Counted from the stretch's first letter, positions 23,116 to 35,086 are shown. The stretch: 64,000 nucleotides of DNA from Mesodorylaimus sp. YZB2_4 (GCA_030248295.1 JASANH010001360.1:62001-126000), one strand, 5' to 3'. Notes: generated by a model from the letters alone, not told the origin. Numbers and translations are program-made.

Positions 23116-24356
23116 ATGGCTGGTTTGATTTCGACTCTCACTTTCCTATTCTGTGTGACTCAAGGTAGGAATCTCTGCGATGTCAGGCTGTATCACAGAA
23201 AGTGGGTAGGGCTTATCGAATGGGAAATACAGACAGACTACTAAGTATGGGTTCTGAAGCTCTGATCGCGAGTCTCTTCACTATCACTGGGTAGAGGTAC
23301 TATATATGAAGATCAATAGACCGACTAGGAGGTAGGCCAGCCTATGTAATTCTGACCCATACGACCCATACCACCGAGAAATTATCCATACGACTTGGTT
23401 TGCTTGTCTTTTTCACTTGGATCGTGGTCGCTATCTGTAATTGACCTTACATCCACAGAACGTCATACAGCAGTAAAGCACTGTATTCTACATATTATAC
23501 GCACTTGTAAGAGGTCTGGGCCAGTATTAATGGAGGGAATGACCGGCGAAGCTTTTGCATTAGTTCAAACACCAAGGGCCGCCAACCAAGTCTTCCTACC
23601 TGGTCCCGTGAACGTATTACTTACTGTAAATAGGGACCAGTGGAAAGGAGAATTCAAAGCATCTGAGTTGATGCTTCCAAATTATTGTTACGCATGATGT
23701 ACAATGTTAGTTTCAGCCGTGCTCCCCTTAAAACCTTCTCTCAAGTTGGGCGGCGAGAAGTGCACCAACTATCGAGAATGTGCATCGGGAATTTGCAGCA
23801 AAGGCGGCTGTGCCCCAATTGGTATGAGTATCCGATTCGTTTTGGGCTCCAGTAGAGAACCTTAGCCTTTCAGAGAAGACAACTACGTCTCGTCCACTGA
23901 GCGGCCCAGGGGCTCGATGCGAGACGTATGAACAGTGTGAATCGAGGACATGCAGCAAGGGCAAGTGTGCAGGTGAAGAGGCATTCTCGACACCAGCAAT
24001 ACCACCCAGACCAAAACGTGGTCGATACGCCACATGCTTGCAGGACAGTGAGTGCTTTACCAATCACTGTTACCAGCATCACTGCTTGCCTCCACCTCAC
24101 AGTGAGTCACTTTTGTCAAATACGCATCGTCGAGAACATGCCAACAAATTTTGCAGGACGGGATTACCGCGGAGGCCATGTTTGCAAGTACGACGATGAC
24201 TGCATATCAGACGCATGCGTGAGATCAGTTTGTTCCCTCGAGAGTGCCAGCGAGCCTCCAAAAGTCGCCTTGGGAGCACCATGCCGTTACAACTCGCAGT
24301 GTGAAAGTCTGCTGTGCTACGGCGATAGCAATACTGTGTGCTCGAGGAAAGAGTGA
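23116..24356 (+). CDS. Secreted protein with five repeated four-cysteine modules
   Basis: Four exons (23116-23164, 23717-23821, 23874-24101, 24157-24356) join in phase to give 193 residues. Exon 1 encodes only the signal peptide, MAGLISTLTFLFCVTQ. The mature chain has five modules of the form C-x5-C-x4-C-x4/6-C: CTNYRECASGICSKGGC, CETYEQCESRTCSKGKC, CLQDSECFTNHCYQHHC, CKYDDDCISDACVRSVC and CRYNSQCESLLC. They resemble EB-type or Dickkopf-like disulfide modules seen in many nematode secreted proteins. The gene faces 24775-25716 tail to tail, and that gene encodes the same kind of module. TCATTCAG ends one base before the ATG, so the start may be trans-spliced. A possible AATAAA lies at 24631-24636. 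Function unknown; extracellular. Confidence 0.78.
23525..23620 (+). repeat. Partial repeat family B copy, intronic
   Basis: It shares TGACCGGCGAAGCTTTTGCA and GCCAACCAAGTCTTC, in the same order, with the copy at 43466-43612. It lies in the first intron of the cysteine-module gene. Confidence 0.5.
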
Positions 24357-24630
24357 GGTTAGTGCAGAGTGCAAACTGCAGTATCATAAAGGAATACGTT
24401 GCTGATCCGATGGCTGGCTGTAACTGTTTGAAGACCAAGCAGAACATGGGCGCGTTCTAAAGTGTGCTGTAGATTTGCGAGACGCGTCGTGGGTGATTTT
24501 TTAAAGCTGCGTCTAGCTTTCGATTCCAGATTTTGTTCCATGCATATCAAATAGCTAATCGAAAGCGACAAGAGAATACACTCAGAAGGCACTGAAAGAA
24601 ACATTTTAGGCATTTGGTAAAATCCACTGG

Positions 24631-24636
24631 AATAAA
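24631..24636 (+). terminator. Possible poly(A) signal of the five-module gene
   Basis: AATAAA 275 nt after the stop at 24356. It is the nearest canonical hexamer I see on this strand, but the distance is longer than for the neighbouring genes. Confidence 0.3.
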
Positions 24637-24774
24637 TCACAAAGCAGAAAAATGCCGACATTCTAGCAAGTGTGGCACCATATGGACAGACGTGTATTCA
24701 TGTCTGGCACTCTACAGTAGAATAGCTTCCCACGGGTACACTGTAGCTGGCAGTGGAATGCGTGGAGTCGTCAA

Positions 24775-25716
24775 TTAATTCCGTTTGAATGCCCAAGGCA
24801 CGCATTTGCCAAGATCACAGCATCCGCTCAAACACTCTTGATTGCGATCACATAAGTATCCGTTGGGTTTCAGTCGGGTTGGACGATCTTTGGCAACACA
24901 TCTTCCGTTGCATAAACCACTGTTACATTCTTGATGGTAAAGACAGAATGCACCATCCGGTCTCAGATCACTGGGCTCATGTTTCGAAACACATTTTCCA
25001 CCCGCGCAAGAGTCGCTCTGGCATTCGAGAGGGTAAGTGCAGGCAGCGCCATCTGGTTTCCTCTGCTCACTTCCTGGTCGTTTCCGACATGCACCATAGA
25101 CGCAATATCCGCTGAGACATTCAGTGTTGTGGAAACATCGATCTCCATCCGGTTTCAAATAACCAGGCAGACGGGTGATGCACTGTCCGGCTTGGCACAA
25201 TCCGCTGCCGCATTCGGTGTGGTCGAAACAGCGGCTACCATCCGGTTTGGGCTGGCCATTGGGAGGTTTCCAGAGGCACACACCAGCCTCGCAACATCCA
25301 CTGTAACAATCAGTGTTCCTAACGCAAGTGCTGCCGTTGGGATTGCGGCCATTATTGGGATAGTTGGGGGTTGGGTGGATGGGATTGGTGCATCGTCGCT
25401 CAGAGGGGTGGCAGTATTGGCTCAGGCAGTCGTTGTTCGATCGACACAATCCGTTGTGGCCAATGTGGCCACGACGATTAATCGTGCAAGTCCCCAATGT
25501 GCAAACATTGGTCGCGCATTGGAGATCACTTTTGCATGGTTCGCCTGTGTGCCTCTTGACCTGTTGGCGTGGATGTTCCGCCTTGCCTGTTTCTGATCCT
25601 GCCGCACCTAAGACTAGTGACCATGGATTTGGATGCGTCAAAAGATGGACGTTGCTCTCAGGATACTTACCAAGAGTGGTGACGATGCAGACTAGTAGAA
25701 TGTTCAGTAGGCTCAT
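24775..25716 (-). CDS. Secreted protein with eight repeated four-cysteine modules
   Basis: I start at the ATG at 25716 (MSLLNILLVCIVTTLG, a signal peptide); the frame also opens further upstream at a GTG. A strong donor GTAAGTATCC (25670-25661) and an acceptor TCTTAG (25613-25608) define a 63-nt intron that has no stop and keeps frame. The spliced exons are 25716-25671 and 25607-24775, giving 292 residues; unspliced the protein has 313. Eight modules follow, for example CKSDLQCATNVCTLGTC, CFDHTECGSGLCQAGQC and CDRNQECLSGCCDLGKC, mostly joined by Pro-Asp-Gly or Pro-Asn-Gly linkers (KPDGSR, RPDGAF). The same module occurs five times in the convergent gene 23116-24356. A TATA box lies 60 nt upstream. 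It is secreted; function unknown. Confidence 0.85.
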   Translation of the reverse strand: MSLLNILLVCIVTTLGKYPESNVHLLTHPNPWSLVLGAAGSETGKAEHPRQQVKRHTGEPCKSDLQCATNVCTLGTCTINRRGHIGHNGLCRSNNDCLSQYCHPSERRCTNPIHPTPNYPNNGRNPNGSTCVRNTDCYSGCCEAGVCLWKPPNGQPKPDGSRCFDHTECGSGLCQAGQCITRLPGYLKPDGDRCFHNTECLSGYCVYGACRKRPGSEQRKPDGAACTYPLECQSDSCAGGKCVSKHEPSDLRPDGAFCLYHQECNSGLCNGRCVAKDRPTRLKPNGYLCDRNQECLSGCCDLGKCVPWAFKRN

Positions 25717-25775
25717 CTTACGATTAGACCTGACGCTTCGGCTTTCCAGCACTGTCTTCCGGCCTCTGTGCGGAG

Positions 25776-25781
25776 TTTATA
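25776..25781 (-). promoter_or_regulatory. TATA box of the eight-module gene
   Basis: TATAAA on the minus strand, about 60 nt upstream of the ATG at 25716. This leaves a short leader of roughly 30 nt if transcription starts about 30 nt downstream. Confidence 0.5.
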
Positions 25782-26514
25782 TGCCAGGCAATGAGTAAGG
25801 CATCAGTCAGAACTTTTTGGTTCCATGCAGACTCTACGTGCGGTCGGCTGACAGAGCATATTTCAGGTCTTTTTTGGGTCTGCAGTATCATTTGTCAAGT
25901 GACGCACAGGCGCAAAAAGGTGCATCGCCAGAGCCTTGCTGGGAGTGGGAGTGAATGACACAGCCAAGATAGAAAAACTGCAATACTGAGGGCTGTGTGG
26001 GTGAGTGTTTCCTGAGAAGAGACAGGACGGAGAGTTCCTCCAGCGAGTGCTACGCGTGTTATCAGTCGGCTCGGTAGTATCTAAAACGTTGCCTCTCCTT
26101 TTCGTTCCGGGTCTGCTGGTGAAACGCTCCCCTCCGGTTTTCCTTCATAGAACGGTGGACGGACGACGGAAGACTGCCCTGATCGTGTGGCAGGGTTGGC
26201 AGTCAACTGCCCTATAGCTAAGAAAGGATTTTGATATGAAAAGTGTCACACACATAGAGGCTGCCGTAAAACAGACAGGGTCGTCGGAATGCAGTTTCTC
26301 TATCGCAACATGTTTCTCACACCTGCCGCATCCGAGTCTAACAGGTCAGGCAGTCACCGAGGCTTCCAATCCTAACGGCCACTTTTTATGCTTTGGATTT
26401 GTGACTCAACTAAATATAAACCCGAATAGTAAAAACAGGACTACAATCCAATGACACCTGGCATGTTGTAAATCTCAAAGTGGAAGCCGGATGTCTTTTA
26501 TTTGAGTCACTTGG
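25782..26514. other. Intergenic stretch between cysteine-module and DOMON genes
   Basis: No gene seen. Short plus-strand frames of 70 codons have no ATG-based support or motifs. Confidence 0.55.
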
Positions 26515-26520
26515 TTTATT
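26515..26520 (-). terminator. Poly(A) signal candidate of the DOMON gene
   Basis: TTTATT on the plus strand is AATAAA on the minus strand, about 78 nt beyond the stop at 26598. A second TTTATT lies at 26498-26503. Confidence 0.4.
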
Positions 26521-26597
26521 GAGAAGAGTTTATTTTAGTGGGAGAAAGCTGAACAGCACTGTAGCACTGGCTAATCATGCCTAGAGCATAGGAGCTA

Positions 26598-27192
26598 TTA
26601 CAGGGTCACGACCTTGCCACCGCGGTTGGAGTGGTAGTCGAAGGAATAGATGCTGCGTGCATTGTCTGACCCAACGGCCCACAGGACGGTGACCGAAGAG
26701 CCAACCTGAAAGTGGCAAGTAAAAAACACGATAGGGACGGAATGACACTGATTTACTTGCAACTTGTGGTCATCCGAATCGCCGGTGTCCAAGCGTCTAC
26801 GGATGGAGAGGACGGTATGAGTTGCGTTTTGAGAAGCACTCAGAACGTTGTAGTCTTGCTGGCTATCAGCTGGGGGTTGGTCGTGGGCCACGCCGTGCAG
26901 ATCCTGAAATAACCGAAGAGCTACAAACGGCTGAGTCCATCGATGCCTAATGACTTACGTAAGCATAGCTCGCACCACTGCTGACCCCAGCCACAACGAT
27001 ATCGGCTCCTTTCATGGATTCGCGGTCATTGAATCCCAGCCCGACCCATCCCAGGGTGCGGGCTTCGATATCGAAAGTAACATAGTCGCCAGCAACTTTC
27101 CAATCAAGCACGAAACTGCGACTCAGTTGCTCTGCAGCCAGGGAGCAGGGGATGACGATCAGGCACAAGAGGATGGAGAGATATCGGACCAT
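26598..27192 (-). CDS. Secreted DOMON-domain protein
   Basis: Three exons (27192-26959, 26903-26757, 26705-26598) join in phase 0 to give 162 residues. The ATG at 27192 gives MVRYLSILLCLIVIPCSLA, a clear signal peptide; an upstream in-frame start would bury it. The chain then matches a lone DOMON fold: FVLDWKVAGDYVTFDIEA, GWVGLGFNDRESMKGADIVV, then QQDYNVLSASQNATHTVL and RRLDTGD, and a final strand VTVLWAVG. This is the pattern of the DOMON of dopamine beta-hydroxylase relatives, which can bind haem or sugars. No oxidase or cytochrome b561 domain follows, so it is a stand-alone secreted DOMON. NATH is a glycosylation site. The ligand is unknown. Confidence 0.85.
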
Positions 27193-27552
27193 TCTCGAAG
27201 AGTTCGCACGGAGTATTTGTACAAGTAATTGAGTACGACTGAGCACCTGTTGCAGTAGGACTTGGACACCAATGGCACTGAGGATGACGGTCTTTTATTC
27301 AACTTTTATTCTTCAGTGCCTTCACCCGTATTCATTATATTTGAGAAGTGTTACTGCTGGCGGGCGGACAGGACTGGTCGCCTACTAACCGTACGTTAGA
27401 ATGGTGCGTACAGAGATCACCAACACTCCATCCAACTCGTCGAGGGCAACGAAACGTAGCGAATTTTTTTAACCAATGCAAATAGCATCATCAGTGGAAC
27501 CAGTTTCGAATGCGTGGTGGTGTCATTGTAAAGCAAGAAAAGAAGTTAGGAC

Positions 27553-28060
27553 AATCATGAAAGGTTTGTCTTTTTGAGTCTCCAAAATGACGAGGCTCGA
27601 GTGCGACTTGGCCGAAGGGTAGAATGTGCTTGATATACGGCCGACGACGCCAAGACTGGCACAGTACGTCGTGGGAGGGCCAAGAAGGTGCGTCGTCACG
27701 AGGAGACACGTAGAGATCATGAAAACGAAATGACGATAATGAAGTGTGACGATGAGGATATACAGACGAATCCAGTTGCGAGGACAGTGAGACGTGTTGT
27801 TTGCAGCACCCAAAGGCCCGTACATGGGCACAACTTGACGAAATTGATGGAATTACAGATACTTGGGGGGGGGGGGGGGGGGCGTCAGCCACGCTGGGTG
27901 TAGTTCCTTCGGTGGAAATTGCCCAAAACTAAGAAATATTCGTAGGCCAAGTGTGCGTCCGATCTTATCAAGCACGCTCTACCACTCAGGCATCACACTC
28001 GAGTCTTCTCGACTGCTGCCGTCATTTTGGAGGCTCAAAAAGACATCCGCTCATGATGGG
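27553..28060. repeat. Long imperfect inverted repeat with an 18-G run between the arms
   Basis: The left arm (about 27553-27660) contains GTCTTTTTGAGTCTCCAAAA at 27568 and TGCTTGATA at 27627. The right arm (about 27940-28060) carries their reverse complements, TTTTGGAGGCTCAAAAAGAC ending at 28044 and TATCAAGC at 27966, in mirror order. The arms differ at scattered positions. The spacer holds a run of 18 G at 27865-27882. It could be an old foldback element. Confidence 0.65.
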
Positions 28061-28284
28061 ACAAGAGCATTCCCAGGGCTACAAACACCCATTATTCACT
28101 GGTCCAAGTGAGATCTCATCAGTAGCCCAGAGTGCCCGCTAGAAATCTACACTCGAGTTCAATTTAAAAAAAGAATCTGAGAAATTCAATGCAGGCATTT
28201 CAGCTGAACACTATTAGCGGAATTCCATTAGACCTTTCAGATTATTTGCAATACGTCTGCAATATTACTGAAGGGAGTCACCAG

Positions 28285-28480
28285 GCCAGCCAAGTCTTTA
28301 GATCTAGTCCATGGCTGAAACATCACCTAGACGGGTGAAGCTCCCAGCCGCCGGCTCCGTGCAGAGTGTCGATTGCCAGTCGAGCCTCTATATATACGTC
28401 ACTCCCTCCTCGCCCGCCGGCAGGCCCCAACGAGGAAACCTGCAGAGTGACGGAAGCGGAGACATGAGATCAGCAGGTTC
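28285..28480 (+). repeat. Repeat family B copy
   Basis: Contains CCAAGTCTTTAGA, GGCTGAAACATCACC, GTGCAGAGTGTCGATTGCCA and GTCGAGCCTCT in the same order as the copies at 13108-13245 (minus) and 43466-43612 (plus). Confidence 0.6.
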
Positions 28481-29937
28481 ACGAGGGGTGACCAAGGTCG
28501 GGCCCTCTGACGCACCCATATAGAATACTTAGCGCGGTGATAGTGGAAGACGTGGTGTCTCACAACAAAGAAGGATCAATAGGGTTTACTCGACCGCACC
28601 GTACGAGGCACATCGATGAGACCAACTTGGATACCATCAGTGCAATTCACAAAACAAAGGACGACAAGGGAACCAGTCAGCATGACCTGTACCCGATGTT
28701 GACTTAGGCCTAACAGGCAAAGATAGCATAAGTGCACCACACACACAGGTGAAATCATCATGGCACGCAAACTAGATCTCATATCCCCCTTACAATAGGG
28801 ATCCGACTAGGGTTTGAGTGCTCGCAGATCCAACGATAGGACGCGAGGCAAGCCAGAGAGTCTGTGCCAACTACGCACCGCCATTGTCCATGACCTGGGT
28901 CAACAGTCGCTGTCAGCTACGCACCCGCACATACTTTCTGGCTATTCTTTCCAATATTCCATTGAAAAAAGGCAAATGAAAGCAAAACGAGCAATATGAA
29001 TTTATACATTTTTTAAATTGCGGGAGCTGTGAATTGAGAATTTACAAAGAAACATGGATAACTTTGGTCCAACCGAAAAACTTTTAAGCAATCCTTGTCT
29101 TAAACTCGAATACGTTGCAAATTGCGTCAAGACCAAAGTCAGTGCTACAAAATAATTTTAACGCACCTATGCTCTTCCAATTTTACAGGCCATTGCACAA
29201 ATTTCTAATTTATGCGATTAGATATTGCAGGTCTCAGCGTCACAGAATGGGTGATAAAATAGCTGTCTACAGTCAATGATGCTCATATATGCAGACCTAC
29301 TGGACAGACCTACTGGACCTGCCTGTGTGATGTGTAACGTCCCGAAAATTAAAAGTGCTTTGAAAATTATATCACAAGAACAAAACGCAAAGCGTCGTTG
29401 TTACATGAGTGTTCTCACACTTACAATTAGACCCTAAGCGCATAAGTACTTCACAAACCGCTCAAATACATACCTATTTTGCGCATTTCGCGGTGCGTAG
29501 TTGACGTTGAATTAAGCCAGAGACCCTCGAGAGGCAGAAAACGAAATTGACTGGTTATCTGGTTATCACCCTACGCGAATAGTTCTACATATTGTAAACG
29601 GCCCGTTTTGGGAATATCAGCCATAAATTATGAGCAGTGAATAATGTGCCGTGGCTGATACAGCATGATCAGAATCGAATTTATGCACTCATCTTCTAGG
29701 CAGTACCTACTTTAAAATGCCTCCATAACAGTACCTGCTGGAGAAAACAAGGATGCTGGGACCTCTCAGTGCATCACTGACTTTCGCTCGGGGGAGTTGT
29801 AATACCAGAATATTGAGGGGGAATACATTGAGTACTTGGACCACCCTTATACTTTCCACGCACACATCACCGCACAGCGCACTCTCCAATAACGCACACC
29901 TCCTATCGTTACAGAGTGATCCGAGTAGCTTTTGCAC

Positions 29938-30000
29938 CACGCAAAAACCCACAAGTCTTCTGACCTAGTCGTGGCTGAAACGTCATCCTGCTTGACCTAA
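29938..30000 (+). repeat. Short repeat family B fragment
   Basis: CAAGTCTTCTGACCTAGTCG followed by TGGCTGAAACGTCATCCTG matches the first half of the copy at 28285-28480. Confidence 0.45.
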
Positions 30001-33000
30001 CCTGCCTACGAAACTAATACGGTGCCACCACTTAGATTATGAGGGCAACCTAAGAACCCAGTTTTATCCCGTTCCTACTCGCACACCAATCACCTCGGTG
30101 ACCGCCGATCCGACGCGCACCCAAGACGCTGAGACGAATAAGGGGCTATGCTCGAGAGAGCCCTTGTCCCGATCCGTCACGTCCCCTCTCGCTCCAACGC
30201 CACACACTTGAGTCCAGTCCAGTCGTTCGCCTCGCTGCACCGCCTTGTCGCATCGTCGCCTCCCGCAATTCCGGCCCACCGCTACTCTCGTCATGTCAGC
30301 ACCTACCCGGCGCCCTCCGGCGTTTCTTCGGTTCGCTTCTCTCCTCTTTACATTCAGCGCTCCTCAGGCTCCCAGCTCGCTGAGGATTTTCAACTTTTAC
30401 CACCACCAGCTCAATGTTTGGAGTTATCAACAGGAAAGTAGCCAATCTCGATAAAAATATGGATTATATTAATTATTTAATTATTGTGAACTTATGAACG
30501 GTTTATCGGTTCTAGCTGCTAGAAATCTCGAGAACTTCAAGGTTTAAACAGGGAACTTGGTAAAAAAAAGCGGTAGTCTGATCGAGTCGGCATCATTTGT
30601 GTGCTGAGGGAACGTTGGGACTGAGGTGTCAAATTTGGCATTGTAATCCAAAACGGGATTCGAGAAATGTCCCGAGGAGTCCGCTAAATAGTGCGATTAA
30701 AGATTTAAGAGGCACGCTAATATTAGAAACGAGCAACTAAGAGAGTTGCCCAACCCAGCCCCCATCAGCACGAGTTCCAGCATATGCATCGATGAGGGTA
30801 TTACTAAAAAGGAGTAGGTGAACCGATTCTAGCAACCTGTTAACTACTGTAGAGTTCAATTACTGTTCCTCCTCATTCTGATCATTATAGATAGAACTTT
30901 AACATCCCATGTTCTCTGATTTAAAAAATATGCTCGTTCGCAGTCACGTATGCGGGTTGGTATGTCTGAGATGCTAAAGGTAAGTAACACGTTTATAGGC
31001 ATATACTCTCTTTGTTCAGCAGACCAATAGCAGCCATATTTTAGTTTCATTCTTTTGATTTTGACGATGATTATCTCTCAATAGTCGTGCTCCTGGAACT
31101 TTCCGAGCCGACAAACCGACTACCGCCCCCGAAAGCAGACAGAATGTTTAATCGCGCCGCATCAAAGACCCAGCCAAGCGAGTACCCCCAACTACCACCG
31201 CCAGGGTTCCAGATGTGAAGTTCCCGTCATTTTTACGGGATTTTGGCCTAGCGGAGGTTTTTGTGGAGGGGACCCTTGAAGGTTTTGGTGAGGTTTTTCC
31301 ATTCCGTGGAGGTATGAGGGGATTTTCCTAAACACCTTCTACACTAGCAAAAAAACCACCAAATGCCCTGCCCTTCGTCCCAATTTTTTGTCAAGTGCGC
31401 GGCTTTCTCCCTGAATTCAAGCTTTTTTCTTTGTATACACAGCTTTACTATAAAAGGGACGAATCAATATATCCGAACTCATGCGAGATTACTAGTAAGA
31501 ATCAGGTGACTTAATGTTTTTAAACCACACGCTTTTGTCCTATACCTTAACGAATCATTCGGCTACAACAAGCCAATTTTTCTGTATGACAAAAAAAAAG
31601 CAGAGGGGAAAAACGATCCTATAAGAGTCCAGCATGAACAAGCATGCCCAAAAAAGATGCTACAAAAATTCACAACTTTGCAAGTGTCTCCTCCAGATCA
31701 TTATAATGCATACAGCACAGTCATATTGTAGCATCTGCACACCAAGGAGCATCTCGGAAATTATCATTTGAGGCTTGCTTTTCATTTTTTAAGTATAACC
31801 CAAGTTTTTTGTGAAGAAATCTGAGTTTTCACTACTCATCTCACGAATATGGGACCTAGGAGAACTTTAAAAAGAAAATTCTAAAGCTCATCATCTTGGA
31901 TCATCTTATATTTCTTGGATCATTCCAGGACCAAGGGTCGGGGAGATATGGGCTATATCGCCGAGCACAAGTTTTTATGTGTATCTCCATATGGATGGCG
32001 GTTGAAAAATATTCTTACTTTTCTTCACATACATAAGGGGGTACTACTTCTTTAGTCTTATTTTAAAACGCGCATGGACTCGGTGTCGAATGTAGATTTT
32101 CTTGTTCTCATGGTTCTGGTTAAAAGTTGCTGGTCTCACCCATGATTTTATTCCCAAGGGGAAATGTTTAATTCTGAGATAGACGCTACTGATGATGAGG
32201 TTGGAGAACTGGAGGAGGACTAATCTTGTTTTTACTATGCTTATAATCATTAGATTTCATCGAAGAAATGTTTAATGAAGCTAGCAAGGCGCTGTTCAGT
32301 GATTGCTTGTGCTCCTTTTGTCTCCTCGTTGTGATTCCAGCTCGTTATACCGCAAGCGTTTTTTTTGTAAAGGAATTATTCGGCTTTTGGATAAGTGATG
32401 AGGTTTTTTGAAGGTTCTTAGCACGCGCGGGATTCACTTTGAGCGTCACCTCCACCGAAGCTGAGCCATCGAGGCAGAAGCACGCCTCAGCTACACTCGG
32501 CTCTCGGTTACTCCACCGACACCGAGGCAATCCACCACTTGCAATTCAGAATAAAAACAAGTTACAAAGAAGCGGGTAAAAATTGCATGCCGCAAACGGG
32601 ATAAAGCTGTCGCCAAGACTACATACGCAGAAAATAAGGACTATTGACACCAACAGATTAGGAAATGCCTACTCCGTGAGTAAATCAGACCGATAAGGAA
32701 AACTCGGAAACACGGGATTTCCTTGCTACTAAAACCCTACCTCGGTATCATCTTAAAAATTTGACCTGGCCGTTGTACAGTATAGCCAATCTCCGTGCCG
32801 ATCTTACGTTCCCACCTCTGCTCGACGACCTAAATTGCCTAAAAGTAGGAATACCTATAGCCTAGAGTAAAGCAAAAACTAGAAACTCACCTTTACATTT
32901 CTCAATTTCTCTTTCTATCGCCGAGGAAAACTTGTCTGCCATTCATCAATAATAAATCCTGCCAGTCACGCACATTTGCAAACAATTGCCCTTTTTTTGT

Positions 33001-34422
33001 GGAATGCACGAAGAAATACTCGTAGAAATATCCCTATTCGTATTCTCCCGCGCGCCCAACCGGAAGTCACCGGAAGCGGCACAGCCTTACTACGGCGTAA
33101 AAGTCAGTTTCAGCGCCTTAGCTGCAAGTGGTGGATGTGGACGCCGCTTCACTCGCCCCGCTGATAAGGCGAATAAACCAATAAGACAAGACGGACTCGA
33201 CGACTGAATCTCTTACTGAACTGACTAAACTGTACAAAATTAGGCACAGCGCACCAAAAGGCGGGTCATCATCAACCTCAATCACATCACATCTTTCAGG
33301 GTCTGGTAACGAGCGCCCTCTGGTTCGTCCGCGAGCGCCACCTGGCCAATGGTCTTGCTCTTATCCGAGGTGGTCGCTGGTCGACGTCTGGCGCACGTGA
33401 ACGCCACCCGCTGGGCTCGAGGTCGTGGCGAGGCCCAATGCTGAGGCGGCGAGTATGTCCTGACGGCAGCACGTGCCCCCGTCCAGGCTCACCACACTCG
33501 GCATAGGCACCGCCGACCCCGGCCCCGTATCCACCACTCGAACCGGTGTGTTGTGTACCTGATGTCCACCGTTCCAAATTTACGACCTTGTTTTAGTCGT
33601 CCGGGCCACCACTAATCCGCCGCTAATCCGTTTGTTGTGGCCAAATTCGAGTCGTCAACGGGCGGGAAGATGAGCTTATTGTGCCTGACTGGCACATTCA
33701 CAGCAATCCTGACGTATATTTGCTGTTACGTCATGTCGTTCAAAGCAGTCCCTTCCCTCGCTAGACAAGAGTTCAGTGGCTAAAATAATTTAACCCTTCC
33801 TTGGTCGCCCTCTTTTCATTGATTTTTTGCAAAATCTGATCGATCTGATTCGAATTGGATTTTCTCCAGAACGGCAAAACAGCGGGCCGGGCGGGCCCCA
33901 AAAGAGGGGGAAAGAGAGGGGGGGGGGGGGGAGAATAAAGGTCTACTTGGCTGACACTGGACCGCACAGCTGGACTGCTTTGCTGGCTAGAAGCAGGAAC
34001 GATAAGCACTGACTTGCACTGCTAGGTGGCGCAGTGAAGGGCATTGCATTGCAGGTATCTGACAGACAGACCGTGCGACTTCCTGCACTTTCTGCATATG
34101 ATCCTTGATAAAAGATCATTGAGAGCAGCTGGTCGACCTGACCATTTACTTGGCACTAGCGTCATTACTCATACTATCAAAGATGGATCAAGATCACAGA
34201 AAACGGCGAGCCATACGCAGCATAAATTATGGCGTCACACCAACCAGCCACATCCGATCCAAAACTCAAATTCGCGCGCTTTTGACTCCTTGTCTCCTTC
34301 TTATAACAACCTGAACTTGATGTAGAATCGTCACATGCAGTAGGAAATGTGCGGCGAAGTCTCCTTCTATTTTACTTTCCTTTCCATCTGTTCTGTTTTG
34401 TAGATGTGATTTGATTCAGTGT

Positions 34423-35086
34423 CTACTTTTTTGCCAGCCGCATGTTCGTTGTCTTTTGGCGGCCGGATCGAGTCGATGTGGCTCTAGTCTTGACGGATTT
34501 GGGCCTAAATTCCGGGATTCCGGACTGGGCAAAGTGGATTAGAAATCGCTGGAGCACAAACTGTGGTTTTGGCTTGATCAGCTGATTTGGTAAGTTACCT
34601 GAAAAACGCAAAATTAGCAACTCTTTGTGAAAGTGTGGGTGCGAAGGTGGTGCAAAACAGATTTAAATGCAAAGTGTGAGAAAATCTGTGGTTTAATTGC
34701 AGCTGAACCTTGACCTAAATTAGCATTATTTGAAAAACCTCGTAAAATTCTGGCGCAGACCTGTTTCATTGACGTAGGTAATAGTGCATGTTTAGGCTTT
34801 TCTTTGATTTACATTGTCACTTGATAGATTAATAATAATCGCAGTTCCTCCCACGCTCGGCTTTGGCTCAGATTCAAGTGCCATTAGTTAGCAGCTGGGG
34901 CGGCACTAGGAGGTGAACTATGTGGTCCCGACTCCCTCACGACATTCCTTGCCCTGACCTTAGATAGACCATACTTTTACCTGTTATCGTTTTGGCTTTC
35001 CGCGCTGTCTTGGTGATCGAGTGGCCTTCATTCTTTGTGCCCGTCTGCTCGTCGAATCGAGCTAACGTCTCAGTTATTGACGTCAT
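34423..35086 (-). CDS. Short basic protein gene, two in-phase exons, family unknown
   Basis: A final exon (34598-34423) follows a good acceptor (TTTTTCAG) and ends in TAG. It reads NLPNQLIKPKPQFVLQRFL... and closes with RSGRQKTTNMRLAKK. An upstream exon ending at 34981 (donor GTAAAAG) joins it in phase; from the ATG at 35086 it reads MTSITETLARFDEQTGTK... The two give 93 residues, strongly Lys/Arg-rich. The upstream frame stays open to an acceptor-like CTCTAG near 35132, so more exons may precede it. Support is two matching splice sites and phase only. I recognise no domain. Confidence 0.4.

Larger units (their letters stand above)
27193..34422. other. Long non-coding region with repeats
   Basis: No gene supported over about 7 kb. 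It contains the inverted repeat at 27553-28060, an 18-G run (27865-27882), repeat family B copies (28285-28480, 29938-30000), a GC-rich patch (30060-30440), an AT-rich stretch (30450-32300), a second GC-rich patch (33296-33577) and a 14-G run (33918-33931). The open frames in the GC-rich patches lack ATG starts, splice signals in phase or known motifs. Confidence 0.6.

Noticed and set aside
23974..23997. GT...AG segment of 24 nt inside the five-module gene
   Set aside because: It is too short to be an intron, keeps frame and has no stop, so it is kept as coding.
24931..25596. Plus-strand open frame of 221 codons
   Set aside because: It is antisense to the cysteine-module gene; the repeated cysteine codons on the minus strand create the open frame.
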